Source of the DNA: UBA4923 sp964606165
GTDB lineage: Bacteria > Bacillota > Clostridia > Saccharofermentanales > DTU023
NCBI GenBank assembly: GCA_964606165.1
Contig: CAZSFQ010000001.1
Coordinates: 1 to 64,000, forward strand
Direction of reading: 5' to 3'
DNA length: 64,000 nucleotides
Below the pieces are notes generated by a model that saw only the letters and a list, made by a program, of their open reading frames with translations, made no database searches and had not been told where the DNA came from. How positions within the stretch are numbered: position 1 is the first letter of the stretch; each line of letters starts with the position of its first letter. Shown here piece after piece: positions 39,601 to 47,898 of the stretch. The position numbers and the translations under genes were made by a program.

Positions 39601-42108
39601 TTAAGCCGGCACAAAGCGGCCCTGCGCTCTGGAACCTGCCTGCATGAGGTCATAAAGTTCCTGCGAGACCCGCCTGATATCATCGTCGCTTCGGACAAAC
39701 ATCTGCTCGATAGTAATTTGGAAAGTCCCTTCTCCGAGGGCAAAGCCTCCTGCCACACTGCTGACGGCCGTTTCGGCATTGACCTTAAAATCAGTAGGAA
39801 GGGCTACGCTCATGTCTTCTCCGAGCTGACCCATCACATCGTTGATATCTTTTGCTAAATCCACGCTGGCTTTGACAGCATCGTCGCCTGTATGTTCAAT
39901 GGCACCAGCCAGACCTTCCACCAGCATTTCGCCGATCCAGGCCATCTCCTTGGAGGGAGAGCTGATGCCAAAGAAGCTCTTGATCCCACCCCAGAGATCG
40001 GATGCCCAGCCGGACACCTTATCCCAGATCCAGCCGGCGAGTCCCTTGATACCTTCCCAGAGACCTTTCACGATATTGCCGCCGACTTCGACGATCTTGT
40101 ACATGAGCGAACCGAAAGCGCTGACAATGCCCGCAATAATCTCCGGCACCGCTTTGACAATCTCCACGATGATGGTCGGGAGGTTTTCAATGAGCGAAAC
40201 AAAGAGTTCTACTCCAGCCAGAATGATCTTGTCGATGTTTCCGGCAAAGGCATTGACAATGGCAGCGATGATTTCAGGGATTGCTTTCACAATGGTTGTA
40301 ATGATCTGAGGCAGAGCCTGAATCAAAGCCACGAGCAGTTTTATTCCGGCATCAATCAACTGCGGGATCGAGTCCAGAATCGCCGTGACAATGGAGTCGA
40401 TAATCTCAGGGATGGCTGCTACAATCTGCGTGATGATCTCAGGGAGCGCTTCCACCAGCGCCGTTAGCAGTGCAATGCCTGTCTCAATTATCTGCGGGAT
40501 GGCATCCAGGATAAACGTGATAATGGACTCTATAATCTCTGGCAGGGCTTCTAAAAGCACCGGAATGGCGGCGATAAGGCCTTCCGCCAGCCCCATGATG
40601 AGCTGGAGCGCCGCATCCAAAAGAAGCGGCATATTGTCCAGAAGACCCTGAATAATCGTCATAATGGCCTGTACGGCGGCAGGGATTAGAGTCGGAAGCG
40701 CCAAGCCTATGCCTTCTACCAGAGCCGTTATAAGCTGCATGGCCGCTTCGATTAAAAGCGGCAGGTTTTCAATAAGGGCGGTCACAATCGTCATCAGTGC
40801 ATCGACCGCCACGGGGATCAGTTCCGGTAAAAGCTCAAGCAAAGTCTCCAGTACCTGCGTAAAGAGAGCGGTCACCGTATCAAGAAGTGTAGGCAAAAGC
40901 TCACCGACGGCTTTTAGGATTCCGTCCACAGCCACAGGGAGCGCCTTAACCACATTTTCTAGAACGGGCACGATGTTTTTCACGACCGCACCGAAAGCGT
41001 CCACCACATTGGCCGTGAGGTTTTCCATATCGGCATTGGCATTGCCAAGCCCGCCCACAAAGGAGCCGACCGAAGCTTCCAAAAGACCTAATGATCCGGT
41101 CACGGTCTCTGTCGCTTCACGGGCGAAGTTTCCCGCATATTGCTCGGTGTTCTCGAAGAACATCTGCATGGCAACTTCGGCCTTTTCTGCCTGTGTAGCG
41201 GTCGCCCAAGTAAAGTCCAATCCTTTGGCAAGAGCATAGGCTTCGATGTTCGTAGCGTTCATTGCAACACCAAGGTTATCCATCATCGTAAAGTTGCCCT
41301 TGGCCGCTCCTGCCACGGAGTCGAGGGCCATCTGCATATCGATGCCCATGACGGAAGCCATGTCCGCCGCTCTCTGCATGGCTTTTTCAGTCAGTTCCAG
41401 ACTCTTTTGCTGCTCAATGCCGGAGCCTTGGAAAAGAGCGCCCATCTTGTTGGCCGTCGCTAGATACTGGCTCTGGGAAACGCCCATATTCTTGTAGGCT
41501 TCTTCGCCTGTCTTTTGAATGGAAGCGGCGTACTCGCCGAAGACAGCTTCTGAGCCGCCGAGGTTTTGTTCCAGTTCACCAAACTGCTTAACAACTTCTT
41601 TACCAAGTTTAATCGCTGCAGCACCTGCCGCCACAGCGACTGTGCCCATGGCGACACCGACACCCTTTAAGACGGAGCCGAGTTTTTTGAACTTGCCTTC
41701 CGAGCCTTCCGCAGCCTTACCTGATTCGTCGAGCTTGTCACCCAAGTCGTCCGCACTGTCGGCGGACTCGTCCAGCTCCCGCTCCATATCATTTAAGGCG
41801 GCTTCGGCTTCGTTGAGCTTGATGCGCCAGTTATCTGTCCTGCGGTCGTTTTCCCCGAAGGAGTCGGCCGCATTTTCCAGAGCTGCCTGAAGCGTCTTGA
41901 TCTTGTCCTTTTGTGCGTCGATTTCTTTATTTAAGATTTTCTGTTTGGCGGCAGAGCTTTCCAGCGAGTTGTCGTTCTTGCCAAACTGCGACTCCACCAG
42001 CTTCATCTCCGAGCCTAAGACCCGAAACGAGCGGTTGATTTCTGAGAGCGCCTTTTTGAACTCTCGTTCGCCTTCAAGACCAATCTTGAGACCGAAATTA
42101 TCAGCCAT
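39601..42108 (-). CDS. Tape measure protein
   Basis: 835 residues. N-terminal coiled coil (LESSAAKQKILNKEIDAQKD, KIKTLQAALENAADSFGEND), a TP901-like core (GSEAVFGEYAASIQKTGEEA, MGVSQSQYL), then residues 385-650 of hydrophobic repeats built on xIPEIIxxIVxAIxxxxPQL and a C-terminal SSPSKEMAWIGEMLVEGLAG. Sets tail length and travels into the host membrane. 18 bases after the frameshifted chaperone extension. Confidence 0.95.
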   Translation of the reverse strand: MADNFGLKIGLEGEREFKKALSEINRSFRVLGSEMKLVESQFGKNDNSLESSAAKQKILNKEIDAQKDKIKTLQAALENAADSFGENDRRTDNWRIKLNEAEAALNDMERELDESADSADDLGDKLDESGKAAEGSEGKFKKLGSVLKGVGVAMGTVAVAAGAAAIKLGKEVVKQFGELEQNLGGSEAVFGEYAASIQKTGEEAYKNMGVSQSQYLATANKMGALFQGSGIEQQKSLELTEKAMQRAADMASVMGIDMQMALDSVAGAAKGNFTMMDNLGVAMNATNIEAYALAKGLDFTWATATQAEKAEVAMQMFFENTEQYAGNFAREATETVTGSLGLLEASVGSFVGGLGNANADMENLTANVVDAFGAVVKNIVPVLENVVKALPVAVDGILKAVGELLPTLLDTVTALFTQVLETLLELLPELIPVAVDALMTIVTALIENLPLLIEAAMQLITALVEGIGLALPTLIPAAVQAIMTIIQGLLDNMPLLLDAALQLIMGLAEGLIAAIPVLLEALPEIIESIITFILDAIPQIIETGIALLTALVEALPEIITQIVAAIPEIIDSIVTAILDSIPQLIDAGIKLLVALIQALPQIITTIVKAIPEIIAAIVNAFAGNIDKIILAGVELFVSLIENLPTIIVEIVKAVPEIIAGIVSAFGSLMYKIVEVGGNIVKGLWEGIKGLAGWIWDKVSGWASDLWGGIKSFFGISSPSKEMAWIGEMLVEGLAGAIEHTGDDAVKASVDLAKDINDVMGQLGEDMSVALPTDFKVNAETAVSSVAGGFALGEGTFQITIEQMFVRSDDDIRRVSQELYDLMQAGSRAQGRFVPA

Positions 42109-42126
42109 AAAGCCACCTCCTTCCTG

Positions 42127-42698
42127 TTAAATGTCAAAGGGAATTACCTCATCGATGGAAAGCTCCAGCTTCGGTTTGGCCATGCCTTCGTACTGCCTGT
42201 GGCATTCGATGAGATCTAAAAGTAAAGAAAACGGCATGAGCCACACTTCATCCTGACTGAGGTGAAGGCGGCTCAGGCCGTAATATAAAAGGCGGGTAAA
42301 TAACGCCTGGTCACTTACCCGGCCGGCGCGTTTTTTGAGTCGGGCTCACTTTCCACGTTTCGCTTTGTGCCCTTGAACAGGGCATCGGTAATGGCATCTT
42401 TGTAGCCTGCAAGGTCAAGCGGAGAAGTCAACAGTTCCACTTCCTCCTCGGTTAAAAGATCTTTCGGTTCCTCTTTGTGTTTCAGGTTGTAGATCAGGAT
42501 CGACTGATTGGCCAGAAGCGTAATCAGCCAGACGATCTCACCTATGGCCATCTCAAAATTCTCCGTTTTCATGAGCTTCTCGCCGAGGTTTTCAAGGCCG
42601 CCGTAGCGTCCGGCAATTTCTTTGGTCGCACGGGTCGTGAGAAGAAGCTCATAGTCCTTATCGCCGACCTTAATGGTTGTCGTATACTCGTCGTACAT
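42127..42698 (-). CDS. Tail assembly chaperone, -1 frameshifted long form (gpGT-like)
   Basis: About 190 residues made by a -1 shift at 42330-42336. The upstream part is the short form at 42315; after the slip the frame stays open, reading KRAGRVSDQALFTRLLYYGL, SRLHLSQDEVWLMPFSLLLD and ending ELSIDEVIPFDI before TAA at 42127-42129, just ahead of the tape measure gene. This matches the lambda G/GT layout, where the long form brings tape measure and tube protein together. Confidence 0.85.
42293..42336 (-). promoter_or_regulatory. Programmed -1 ribosomal frameshift signal
   Basis: Canonical heptamer A-AAA-AAC in the zero frame (TCA AAA AAC), at 42336-42330. After an 8-base spacer comes a 7-bp stem CGGGTAA (42321-42315) with TTACCCG (42299-42293) and a 15-base loop. 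The stem includes the zero-frame stop codon. Confidence 0.85.
42315..42698 (-). CDS. Tail assembly chaperone, short form (gpG-like)
   Basis: 127 residues: TTIKVGDKDYELLLTTRATK, then a helical middle (MAIGEIVWLITLLANQSILI) and acidic stretch DLLTEEEVELLTSPLDL. Position between major tail protein and tape measure is diagnostic. The zero frame stops at 42315-42317, within the stimulatory stem of the frameshift signal. Confidence 0.88.
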   Translation of the reverse strand: MYDEYTTTIKVGDKDYELLLTTRATKEIAGRYGGLENLGEKLMKTENFEMAIGEIVWLITLLANQSILIYNLKHKEEPKDLLTEEEVELLTSPLDLAGYKDAITDALFKGTKRNVESEPDSKNAPAG

Positions 42699-42709
42699 AG
42701 CGCTCCTCC

Positions 42710-43303
42710 TTAAGGCACAACCGGTGTATAGTTCGGTTCATAGACCGCTTCATACCAGCCGCTGATAGTTTCCTGGGAGACTCCCTGTGCGCCTTCCGTG
42801 ACCTCCGCTTTCCAGGGATGACGGCCTTCCGTATCCGCCTTGTTGCGTCTTAAAATCGTGCCCTCAATGGTCGGGGTGGAAAAGGTGATCGAGTCGCCCT
42901 TGGTCTCAAGGTTAGTCGCCGGAATACCGAACTTCACTCGGTAGAGCCAGAAGTAGCGGTACTTGCCGTTGGACTTCTTTGCCCGAAAGCCCACCGCCAC
43001 CGGATCACCACCGTCCTCTGATGAGGAGATCAGCACCTTGTTGGCATCAATCACCGCGCCTGTGAGTCCGGACGCCGTTTCCGCACCGATGTCATCTACA
43101 CCGAGTGAGAGCGTGCCGGACTTAAATTCTTTTACAATCTCTGATGCACCGTCATCGGCATACAGGATCGCTTCAGCCAGTTCTACGGAAAGTTCCGCCG
43201 AGATCGCCTTGGCGAGCTGTTTCGGTACATCGTAAGTTTCGTCACCGTTTTCTGCTTCGGTGATTTTTGCGTAGTAGAGTTTATCGAGGCCTATCGTAGC
43301 CAT
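42710..43303 (-). CDS. Major tail (tube) protein
   Basis: 197 residues of the phi13/TP901-1-type major tail protein family: IGLDKLYYAKITEAENGDET, LYADDGASEIVKEFKSGTLS, and FRAKKSNGKYRYFWLYRVKF, all strong family hallmarks. Builds the tail tube by hexamer stacking. 11 bases upstream of the chaperone gene. Confidence 0.93.
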   Translation of the reverse strand: MATIGLDKLYYAKITEAENGDETYDVPKQLAKAISAELSVELAEAILYADDGASEIVKEFKSGTLSLGVDDIGAETASGLTGAVIDANKVLISSSEDGGDPVAVGFRAKKSNGKYRYFWLYRVKFGIPATNLETKGDSITFSTPTIEGTILRRNKADTEGRHPWKAEVTEGAQGVSQETISGWYEAVYEPNYTPVVP

Positions 43304-43306
43304 AAA

Positions 43307-43651
43307 TCATTCCTCCAATCGGACGTATTCTTTTGCCGCGTCCAGGCTGTAGTGGTAATAGCCCGTCTCATCGTCCACACCTAAAAAGCGGCGCTCCGTG
43401 ATGATGAAGTCCCGCTCCAAAAGTGCATCGGTGAGACGGCGTTTCCACGCTAAATAGTTATCCTTCGTAAAAAGCGAGAGACGGATTTCCTCTGTCTCCA
43501 TCTGTGGTTTGTTGTCGGCAAAGAGCGTGAGGTCATCAAAGAGCGGCGTGAAGACAAGGTAGGTCGATGGCGCTTTGCCATGGAAGGAAATCGTGCCGGA
43601 AGGAAGCCCTAAAGAACCCGCCATCTCTTTTAATTCTGCAAGCGCTGTCAT
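43307..43651 (-). CDS. Tail completion/terminator-type protein
   Basis: 114 residues: YLVFTPLFDDLTLFADNKPQ and EEIRLSLFTKDNYLAWKRRL, then YYHYSLDAAKEYVRLEE. Matches the small alpha/beta proteins between gp10-like and tube proteins in siphoviruses, which cap the tail. Overlaps the gp10-like gene by 4 bases. Confidence 0.78.
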   Translation of the reverse strand: MTALAELKEMAGSLGLPSGTISFHGKAPSTYLVFTPLFDDLTLFADNKPQMETEEIRLSLFTKDNYLAWKRRLTDALLERDFIITERRFLGVDDETGYYHYSLDAAKEYVRLEE

Positions 43652-44079
43652 AGGTCAAGCTCCCGTTTCAGGACATCTTCCATGCGGGAGATCGCCTTTT
43701 TTCTGGCCTTCCGTCTGGCGGGCTTCATCCAGGGCTTGGCAGGCTGACCTGCTTTCCCGTATTCCAGCACCTGTGCCTTCAAGGCATCCGGTACGCCCTT
43801 CTTGTCCCTCGAATCTCCCACGCCGACCCTGATATTCCATTCGCCCTTCCGATCCTGCAGAGCAGGTGTGATGCCGAGACTTTTCTCCAAAGCCCCCGTC
43901 GAGCGGGATTTCACCTTCGTGTTTTTCCCGATGACATTTCTGAGATTGTCTTTCATCTGAGAGAGCACTACTTCGCCGCCAGCTTCTAGAACCTTGGGAG
44001 CTGCGCTGTCAAACTTATCGCCGAGCTTTGAGAGCTTATCCATAAACTCATCCGGCAGTTTCATTTCACACCGTGCCAT
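43648..44079 (-). CDS. HK97 gp10-like head-tail joining protein
   Basis: 143 residues from ATG 44079 (frame opens earlier at 44154). FMDKLSKLGDKFDSAAPKVL, VLSQMKDNLRNVIGKNTKVK and a basic tail (PWMKPARRKARKKAISRMED) are typical of gp10/HK97-type neck proteins. Overlaps both neighbouring genes. Confidence 0.87.
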   Translation of the reverse strand: MARCEMKLPDEFMDKLSKLGDKFDSAAPKVLEAGGEVVLSQMKDNLRNVIGKNTKVKSRSTGALEKSLGITPALQDRKGEWNIRVGVGDSRDKKGVPDALKAQVLEYGKAGQPAKPWMKPARRKARKKAISRMEDVLKRELDL

Positions 44080-44416
44080 CTTGAACAACCCCCTCCGTAT
44101 CAACCTTCTCTGCGAGGATTTCCCAATACAGTCCTTTATGCCGGATGTCCTCAACCGAGAGAATGTTGTACCTGCCGTCTTCTGTCACAACCACACAGCG
44201 GGTATCGAGCTTGATGCCCGCTATCACCCGGATGCGAAAGAGCGTGGTCGCCTTAGAAAAAAGACTGCGGTTCTTCCACGCTTCACTCCCGTAGCGGTCT
44301 TCACGGTAGGCTCTGACGCTTGCCAGAAGTTCGTCCCGTTCAGTGGGAAAACCCTCGCTGTCCGTCCCACTCTCCACCCGGAAAAGCTCAATAAAGTGCT
44401 GCAGTTTGATGCTCAT
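44066..44416 (-). CDS. Head closure protein (SPP1 gp16/HK97 gp9-like)
   Basis: 116 residues: beta-barrel pattern with LFRVESGTDSEGFPTERDEL, FRIRVIAGIKLDTRCVVVTE, YNILSVEDIRHKGLYWEIL. The phrase 'RYNI..VED' is a family hallmark. Closes the portal channel after packaging. Overlaps upstream gene as ATGA. Confidence 0.85.
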   Translation of the reverse strand: MSIKLQHFIELFRVESGTDSEGFPTERDELLASVRAYREDRYGSEAWKNRSLFSKATTLFRIRVIAGIKLDTRCVVVTEDGRYNILSVEDIRHKGLYWEILAEKVDTEGVVQDGTV

Positions 44417-44730
44417 AAGATCACCTCCCGGTCGCCCTGGAGGAGAAGCTTCACCGTCTCCCAGACCTGCTTTGCAGCTTCCGGAGAATCGGCGAAAAAG
44501 CCGGCTGTCGATCCGTCCCTGCTCTCATAAAAGAAGGTCGCCAGAACGATGACAGCCTGTTTGGTACTGTCGGTCATTTCATTGGTTTGGTAGTAATCGG
44601 GTCCCTTTTTCTGATAGCCCTCCGCATAGGAAACGGCGGAGGACAGGCAGCGGAGCAGAAGGGCATCGTCCGCATCATGCTCCACTGCCAGATTCTCTTT
44701 TAAGGGAACCAGCAAATCCTCCGCCTTCAT
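44413..44730 (-). CDS. Head-tail connector (HK97 gp6/YqbG-like)
   Basis: 105 residues: helical protein with LLRCLSSAVSYAEGYQKKGP and QAVIVLATFFYESRDG, the usual connector pattern. Sits between capsid and head closure genes. Confidence 0.87.
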   Translation of the reverse strand: MKAEDLLVPLKENLAVEHDADDALLLRCLSSAVSYAEGYQKKGPDYYQTNEMTDSTKQAVIVLATFFYESRDGSTAGFFADSPEAAKQVWETVKLLLQGDREVIL

Positions 44731-44747
44731 CCCTCAAACCTCCTGTC

Positions 44748-45944
44748 TTAGGCTCCGGCTTTCATCTGCAAGAGCTTCACGGCTTCAGGCAAAATGAGCT
44801 TACCGTCCACACGCTGGGTCGCTCTGAAGCCGACCTGTCCGGTAGCGGCAAAGAGCTCATTTAAGCGCTGGAAAGACCTGCCCTGACGATCGGCAATCCA
44901 GTAATAGGAAAAGTCACCGAAGGCAACGGTAAAAGCACCGGCCTCCGCCAGCGGCACAAAGCTTGACGTGTAGACCGGGCGGTTCAGGATGGTATCAGGC
45001 GTGCCTGCGGTTAAGGAAGGCTGCCAGAGATACTGACCCGTCTGATCCTTGAGTTTGCGGATAAGCTTCACGGTAGTATCGTTCATGATGAAGACGGCCT
45101 TCTTGCGGTAAGGCGCTCTCAGTGAATAGAAAAGGTCAATCAGTTCATCTGCTGTAAGCTCGGCCTCTGCTGCGGCTGTCACGCCCAATTCGCCGCCGCC
45201 CGTGGTATGGAAGACGCCCGTCGGCTTTCCGGTGCCGTCACCCACGAGGAAGGCTTCCTCCTCCTTGGAGCCCATCCTGCGTCCGAACTCTTTAGCAATA
45301 TAGCTTTCGAGGTCAAAGACGGAGTCATTCAATAGCTCCTCCGAGACCTTGAGCATGGTGGCAAGCTTATAGGCTCCGATCGAAACCTGCCCGAAGGCGG
45401 GATCTGATTCTGGGATCGCCGCTTCTTCATCGACCCAGCTTGCCGTGCCCTTGGTCGCTACTACGGGGATCTTGCGGTCACCGGACGAGGTTTGAATGAC
45501 GTGGGCAAGCTGCCTGAAGATATTTTCTTCTTCGAGGGCTTCCACCAGCGTCTGCTCGAACTCATCCGGGGCAAGGTAGCCGCCTTCGGAATCCGTACCG
45601 ACCTGAAGGGCATTCGTGATGACAGCGTTCTTCTTTCGCATAACGTTCCAGAAATCACGGCTGTACTCTTTGCTGCCACGGCCGGTCTTGTCCTCCATAT
45701 CCTTCATCGGGTCTGTGACCGTGGGACGACTGGTCGCCTGCGAGAGCTTCATATCCATATCCCGCTGACGCTCCAGACGGTCGATTTCTTTTCCGAGATC
45801 AACGACTTCCTGTTCCATTTTTTCATAGGCGGCAGTGTCCTCAGCCGAAACTAGGCCGTCCTCTCTGCGCTTTTCTTCCAGATAGGTCTTAGCCTGGTTC
45901 CAGACTTCATGGCGTTTGTTTCTCAGTTCCTGCAGTTTGTTCAT
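44748..45944 (-). CDS. HK97-family major capsid protein
   Basis: 398 residues. The first 105 residues form the delta scaffold (LQELRNKRHEVWNQAKTYLE, then GKEIDRLERQRD), and the mature shell begins near ITNALQVGTDSEGGYLAPDE. A-domain and E-loop hallmarks follow: EEEAFLVGDGTGKPTGVF, FIMNDTTVKLIRKLKD. The prohead protease upstream probably removes the delta region. Confidence 0.96.
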   Translation of the reverse strand: MNKLQELRNKRHEVWNQAKTYLEEKRREDGLVSAEDTAAYEKMEQEVVDLGKEIDRLERQRDMDMKLSQATSRPTVTDPMKDMEDKTGRGSKEYSRDFWNVMRKKNAVITNALQVGTDSEGGYLAPDEFEQTLVEALEEENIFRQLAHVIQTSSGDRKIPVVATKGTASWVDEEAAIPESDPAFGQVSIGAYKLATMLKVSEELLNDSVFDLESYIAKEFGRRMGSKEEEAFLVGDGTGKPTGVFHTTGGGELGVTAAAEAELTADELIDLFYSLRAPYRKKAVFIMNDTTVKLIRKLKDQTGQYLWQPSLTAGTPDTILNRPVYTSSFVPLAEAGAFTVAFGDFSYYWIADRQGRSFQRLNELFAATGQVGFRATQRVDGKLILPEAVKLLQMKAGA

Positions 45945-45946
45945 CG

Positions 45947-46666
45947 TTAATAGCCTCCTTCATGGCCTAATAATTCGAGCCGTTTCTTAAGCTCGTAATA
46001 GGATGTGCCCTGCTCCATCGGCATAGGCACCTTCGGATAAACCTTGTTTAAGACAGCGGTTGCCGTCCGTCTTGCGGCAAAGCCGACACTTGCTTCACCG
46101 AGGTCGGGATCATCCCATTCGGAAAAAAGCAGAGCGTCGCAAAAGCCGAGTTCTTTCGCTTTCCTGGCATTCATCCAGGTCTCGTCATCCATCAGTCTTG
46201 AGATTTTGTTTCGGGATAGTCCAGTTTTTAATTCATAGGCGTTGATGATGGAAGCCTTGACCTCGTCAAGGACATCTAAGGCTTTTTCCATCTCGTCCTT
46301 CCAGCCGAAAGCGAGCGTCATGGGGTTATGGATCATCATCATGGACGAAGGGCTCATCAGAACTTCGCCTCCCGCCATTGCGATAACGGAAGCGGCGGAA
46401 GCCGCAAGCCCGTCTATCTTCACGGTGACTTTGCCCTTGTGATCCATCAGCATGGTGTAGATCTGGGATGCTGCAAAGACATCGCCGCCGGGACTGTTAA
46501 TCCAGACAGTCAGGTCGCCCGGATGGCTGTTTAGTTCGCTAAGAAAAAGAGCCGGTGTGACTTCATCGCCAAACCAGCTCTCTTCTGCAATGGGACCGTC
46601 CAATCTGAGGACGGTTTCTTCGTCCGGAAGATCGTTTAGAAACTTCCAGAATTTTTTATTCTTCAC
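45947..46666 (-). CDS. ClpP-type prohead protease
   Basis: 239 residues, ClpP/crotonase serine-protease fold: VWINSPGGDVFAASQIYTML, catalytic Ser in GLAASAASVIAMAGGEV, His in MMIHNPMTLAFG, Asp further on (SRLMDDETWM). Processes capsid precursors. Overlaps the portal stop by 11 bases and precedes the capsid gene by two bases. Confidence 0.94.
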   Translation of the reverse strand: MKNKKFWKFLNDLPDEETVLRLDGPIAEESWFGDEVTPALFLSELNSHPGDLTVWINSPGGDVFAASQIYTMLMDHKGKVTVKIDGLAASAASVIAMAGGEVLMSPSSMMMIHNPMTLAFGWKDEMEKALDVLDEVKASIINAYELKTGLSRNKISRLMDDETWMNARKAKELGFCDALLFSEWDDPDLGEASVGFAARRTATAVLNKVYPKVPMPMEQGTSYYELKKRLELLGHEGGY

Positions 46667-47879
46667 TTTCTTTCACCCCCTGGCCGGCGAATAACCCGGC
46701 GTCTTTGAGTTTTGTCATGTTGCCGTTGATTAAGTACAAATTGCCTCCTTCCTCATCCGGGATGAGATTCATATTTTCCAAACGCCGGATATCGTTGGCG
46801 CTCATCCAGCCGTTTTGCCTTGCCGTGGCATAGCCCTGCATCCTGCTCTCGTAGTCGCCCCTCAAAAGCCCGTCCACATTGAACTCCACAAAATACCGGG
46901 TCTGTTCTTCCGGATAGAGCAGAGCTTTGTCCATCGCCTGTTCCAGACGCACGAGCCAGGGCCTTATCGTATGAACGACAAAGCTGATGCTTTGATGTTC
47001 AATATTGGAAAAGGTCGCCTTGTCGAGGTCTGCCACCAGATGGGGCGGTACACGGTAGATGCGGCAGATTTCTTCCGTCTGATACTTTCTCGTCTCCAAA
47101 AACTGGGCTTCATTCGGCGGGATGCCGATCTGCTTATAGGTCATGCCTTCTTCCAAAACAGCGACCCGGTTGGCATTGCCCGAACCTTTGAAAAGCTCCT
47201 CCCAGCTTTCTCTGACCTTGGACGGGTCTTTTAAGGTGCCGGGGTGTTCCAATATTCCGCCCGGTGCTGCACCGTTTGAAAAGAAGGACGAGCCAAATTC
47301 CTCGGTGGCCATGGCCATCCCGATGGCGTTTCTGGCCATCGCAATCGGTGAATAACCGACAAGGCCGTCAAAGCCAAGCCCAGGTATATGGAGAATCTCC
47401 TCCTGACGGAAAGCAATCTGCTTCATGCCGCTTTGATAAAGGTAGATGAGGTTTTTGTCCTCATCCCTTGCAACCTGCATCCTGTCCGGAAGAAGCGGAT
47501 AAATTCCTACGATCTCACCGTGACCGTTCCTTAAAATCTGAGCATAGGCGTTTCCCCATAAAAGAAGATGCGTCATAAGGGTTTCCCGAAAGATGAAGCT
47601 CGTCATCTCGGGGTTCGGTGCATTATGGAGGAGCGTATAGAGAGGGTGACTAGGATCACGCTTCTTGCCCTCATCCACATAGCGGTAGAGGTGCAAAGGG
47701 AGACTGGCAATCGTCTCGGCGATAACACGCACACAGGCATACACCGCTGCTGACTGCATGGCCGTCTTTTCCGTCACCTGCTTGCCACTTGATGTCGGGG
47801 CAAAGAAAAACCGAGGCGTGCTCGGTTTCGTAAGCTCCGGCTTGTCCCGGCTCCTGAATAGATTTTTAAAGATTCCCAG
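46656..47879 (-). CDS. Portal protein (HK97 family), probable CTG start
   Basis: 408 residues if translated from CTG 47879: MGIFKNLFRSRDKPEL, the expected portal N-terminus, with GAGGTG 7 bases upstream. Between it and the core there is no ATG or TTG and only GTG 47777, which would lose 34 residues and lacks a good site. Core motifs: AVYACVRVIAETIASLPLHL, MTHLLLWGNAYAQI, KYQTEEICRIYRVPPHLVAD. Dodecameric DNA entry channel. Starts 19 bases after TerL. Confidence 0.93.
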   Translation of the reverse strand: MGIFKNLFRSRDKPELTKPSTPRFFFAPTSSGKQVTEKTAMQSAAVYACVRVIAETIASLPLHLYRYVDEGKKRDPSHPLYTLLHNAPNPEMTSFIFRETLMTHLLLWGNAYAQILRNGHGEIVGIYPLLPDRMQVARDEDKNLIYLYQSGMKQIAFRQEEILHIPGLGFDGLVGYSPIAMARNAIGMAMATEEFGSSFFSNGAAPGGILEHPGTLKDPSKVRESWEELFKGSGNANRVAVLEEGMTYKQIGIPPNEAQFLETRKYQTEEICRIYRVPPHLVADLDKATFSNIEHQSISFVVHTIRPWLVRLEQAMDKALLYPEEQTRYFVEFNVDGLLRGDYESRMQGYATARQNGWMSANDIRRLENMNLIPDEEGGNLYLINGNMTKLKDAGLFAGQGVKESEE

Positions 47880-47898
47880 AAGGCATCACCTCAACTTT

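Noticed and set aside
40130..40940. Multi-span membrane transporter
   Set aside because: The hydrophobic segments are repeats inside the tape measure frame, flanked by standard tape measure ends and tail genes.
39842..41239. Several long plus-strand frames
   Set aside because: They are antisense to the tape measure gene's repeats and have repetitive, domain-free translations.
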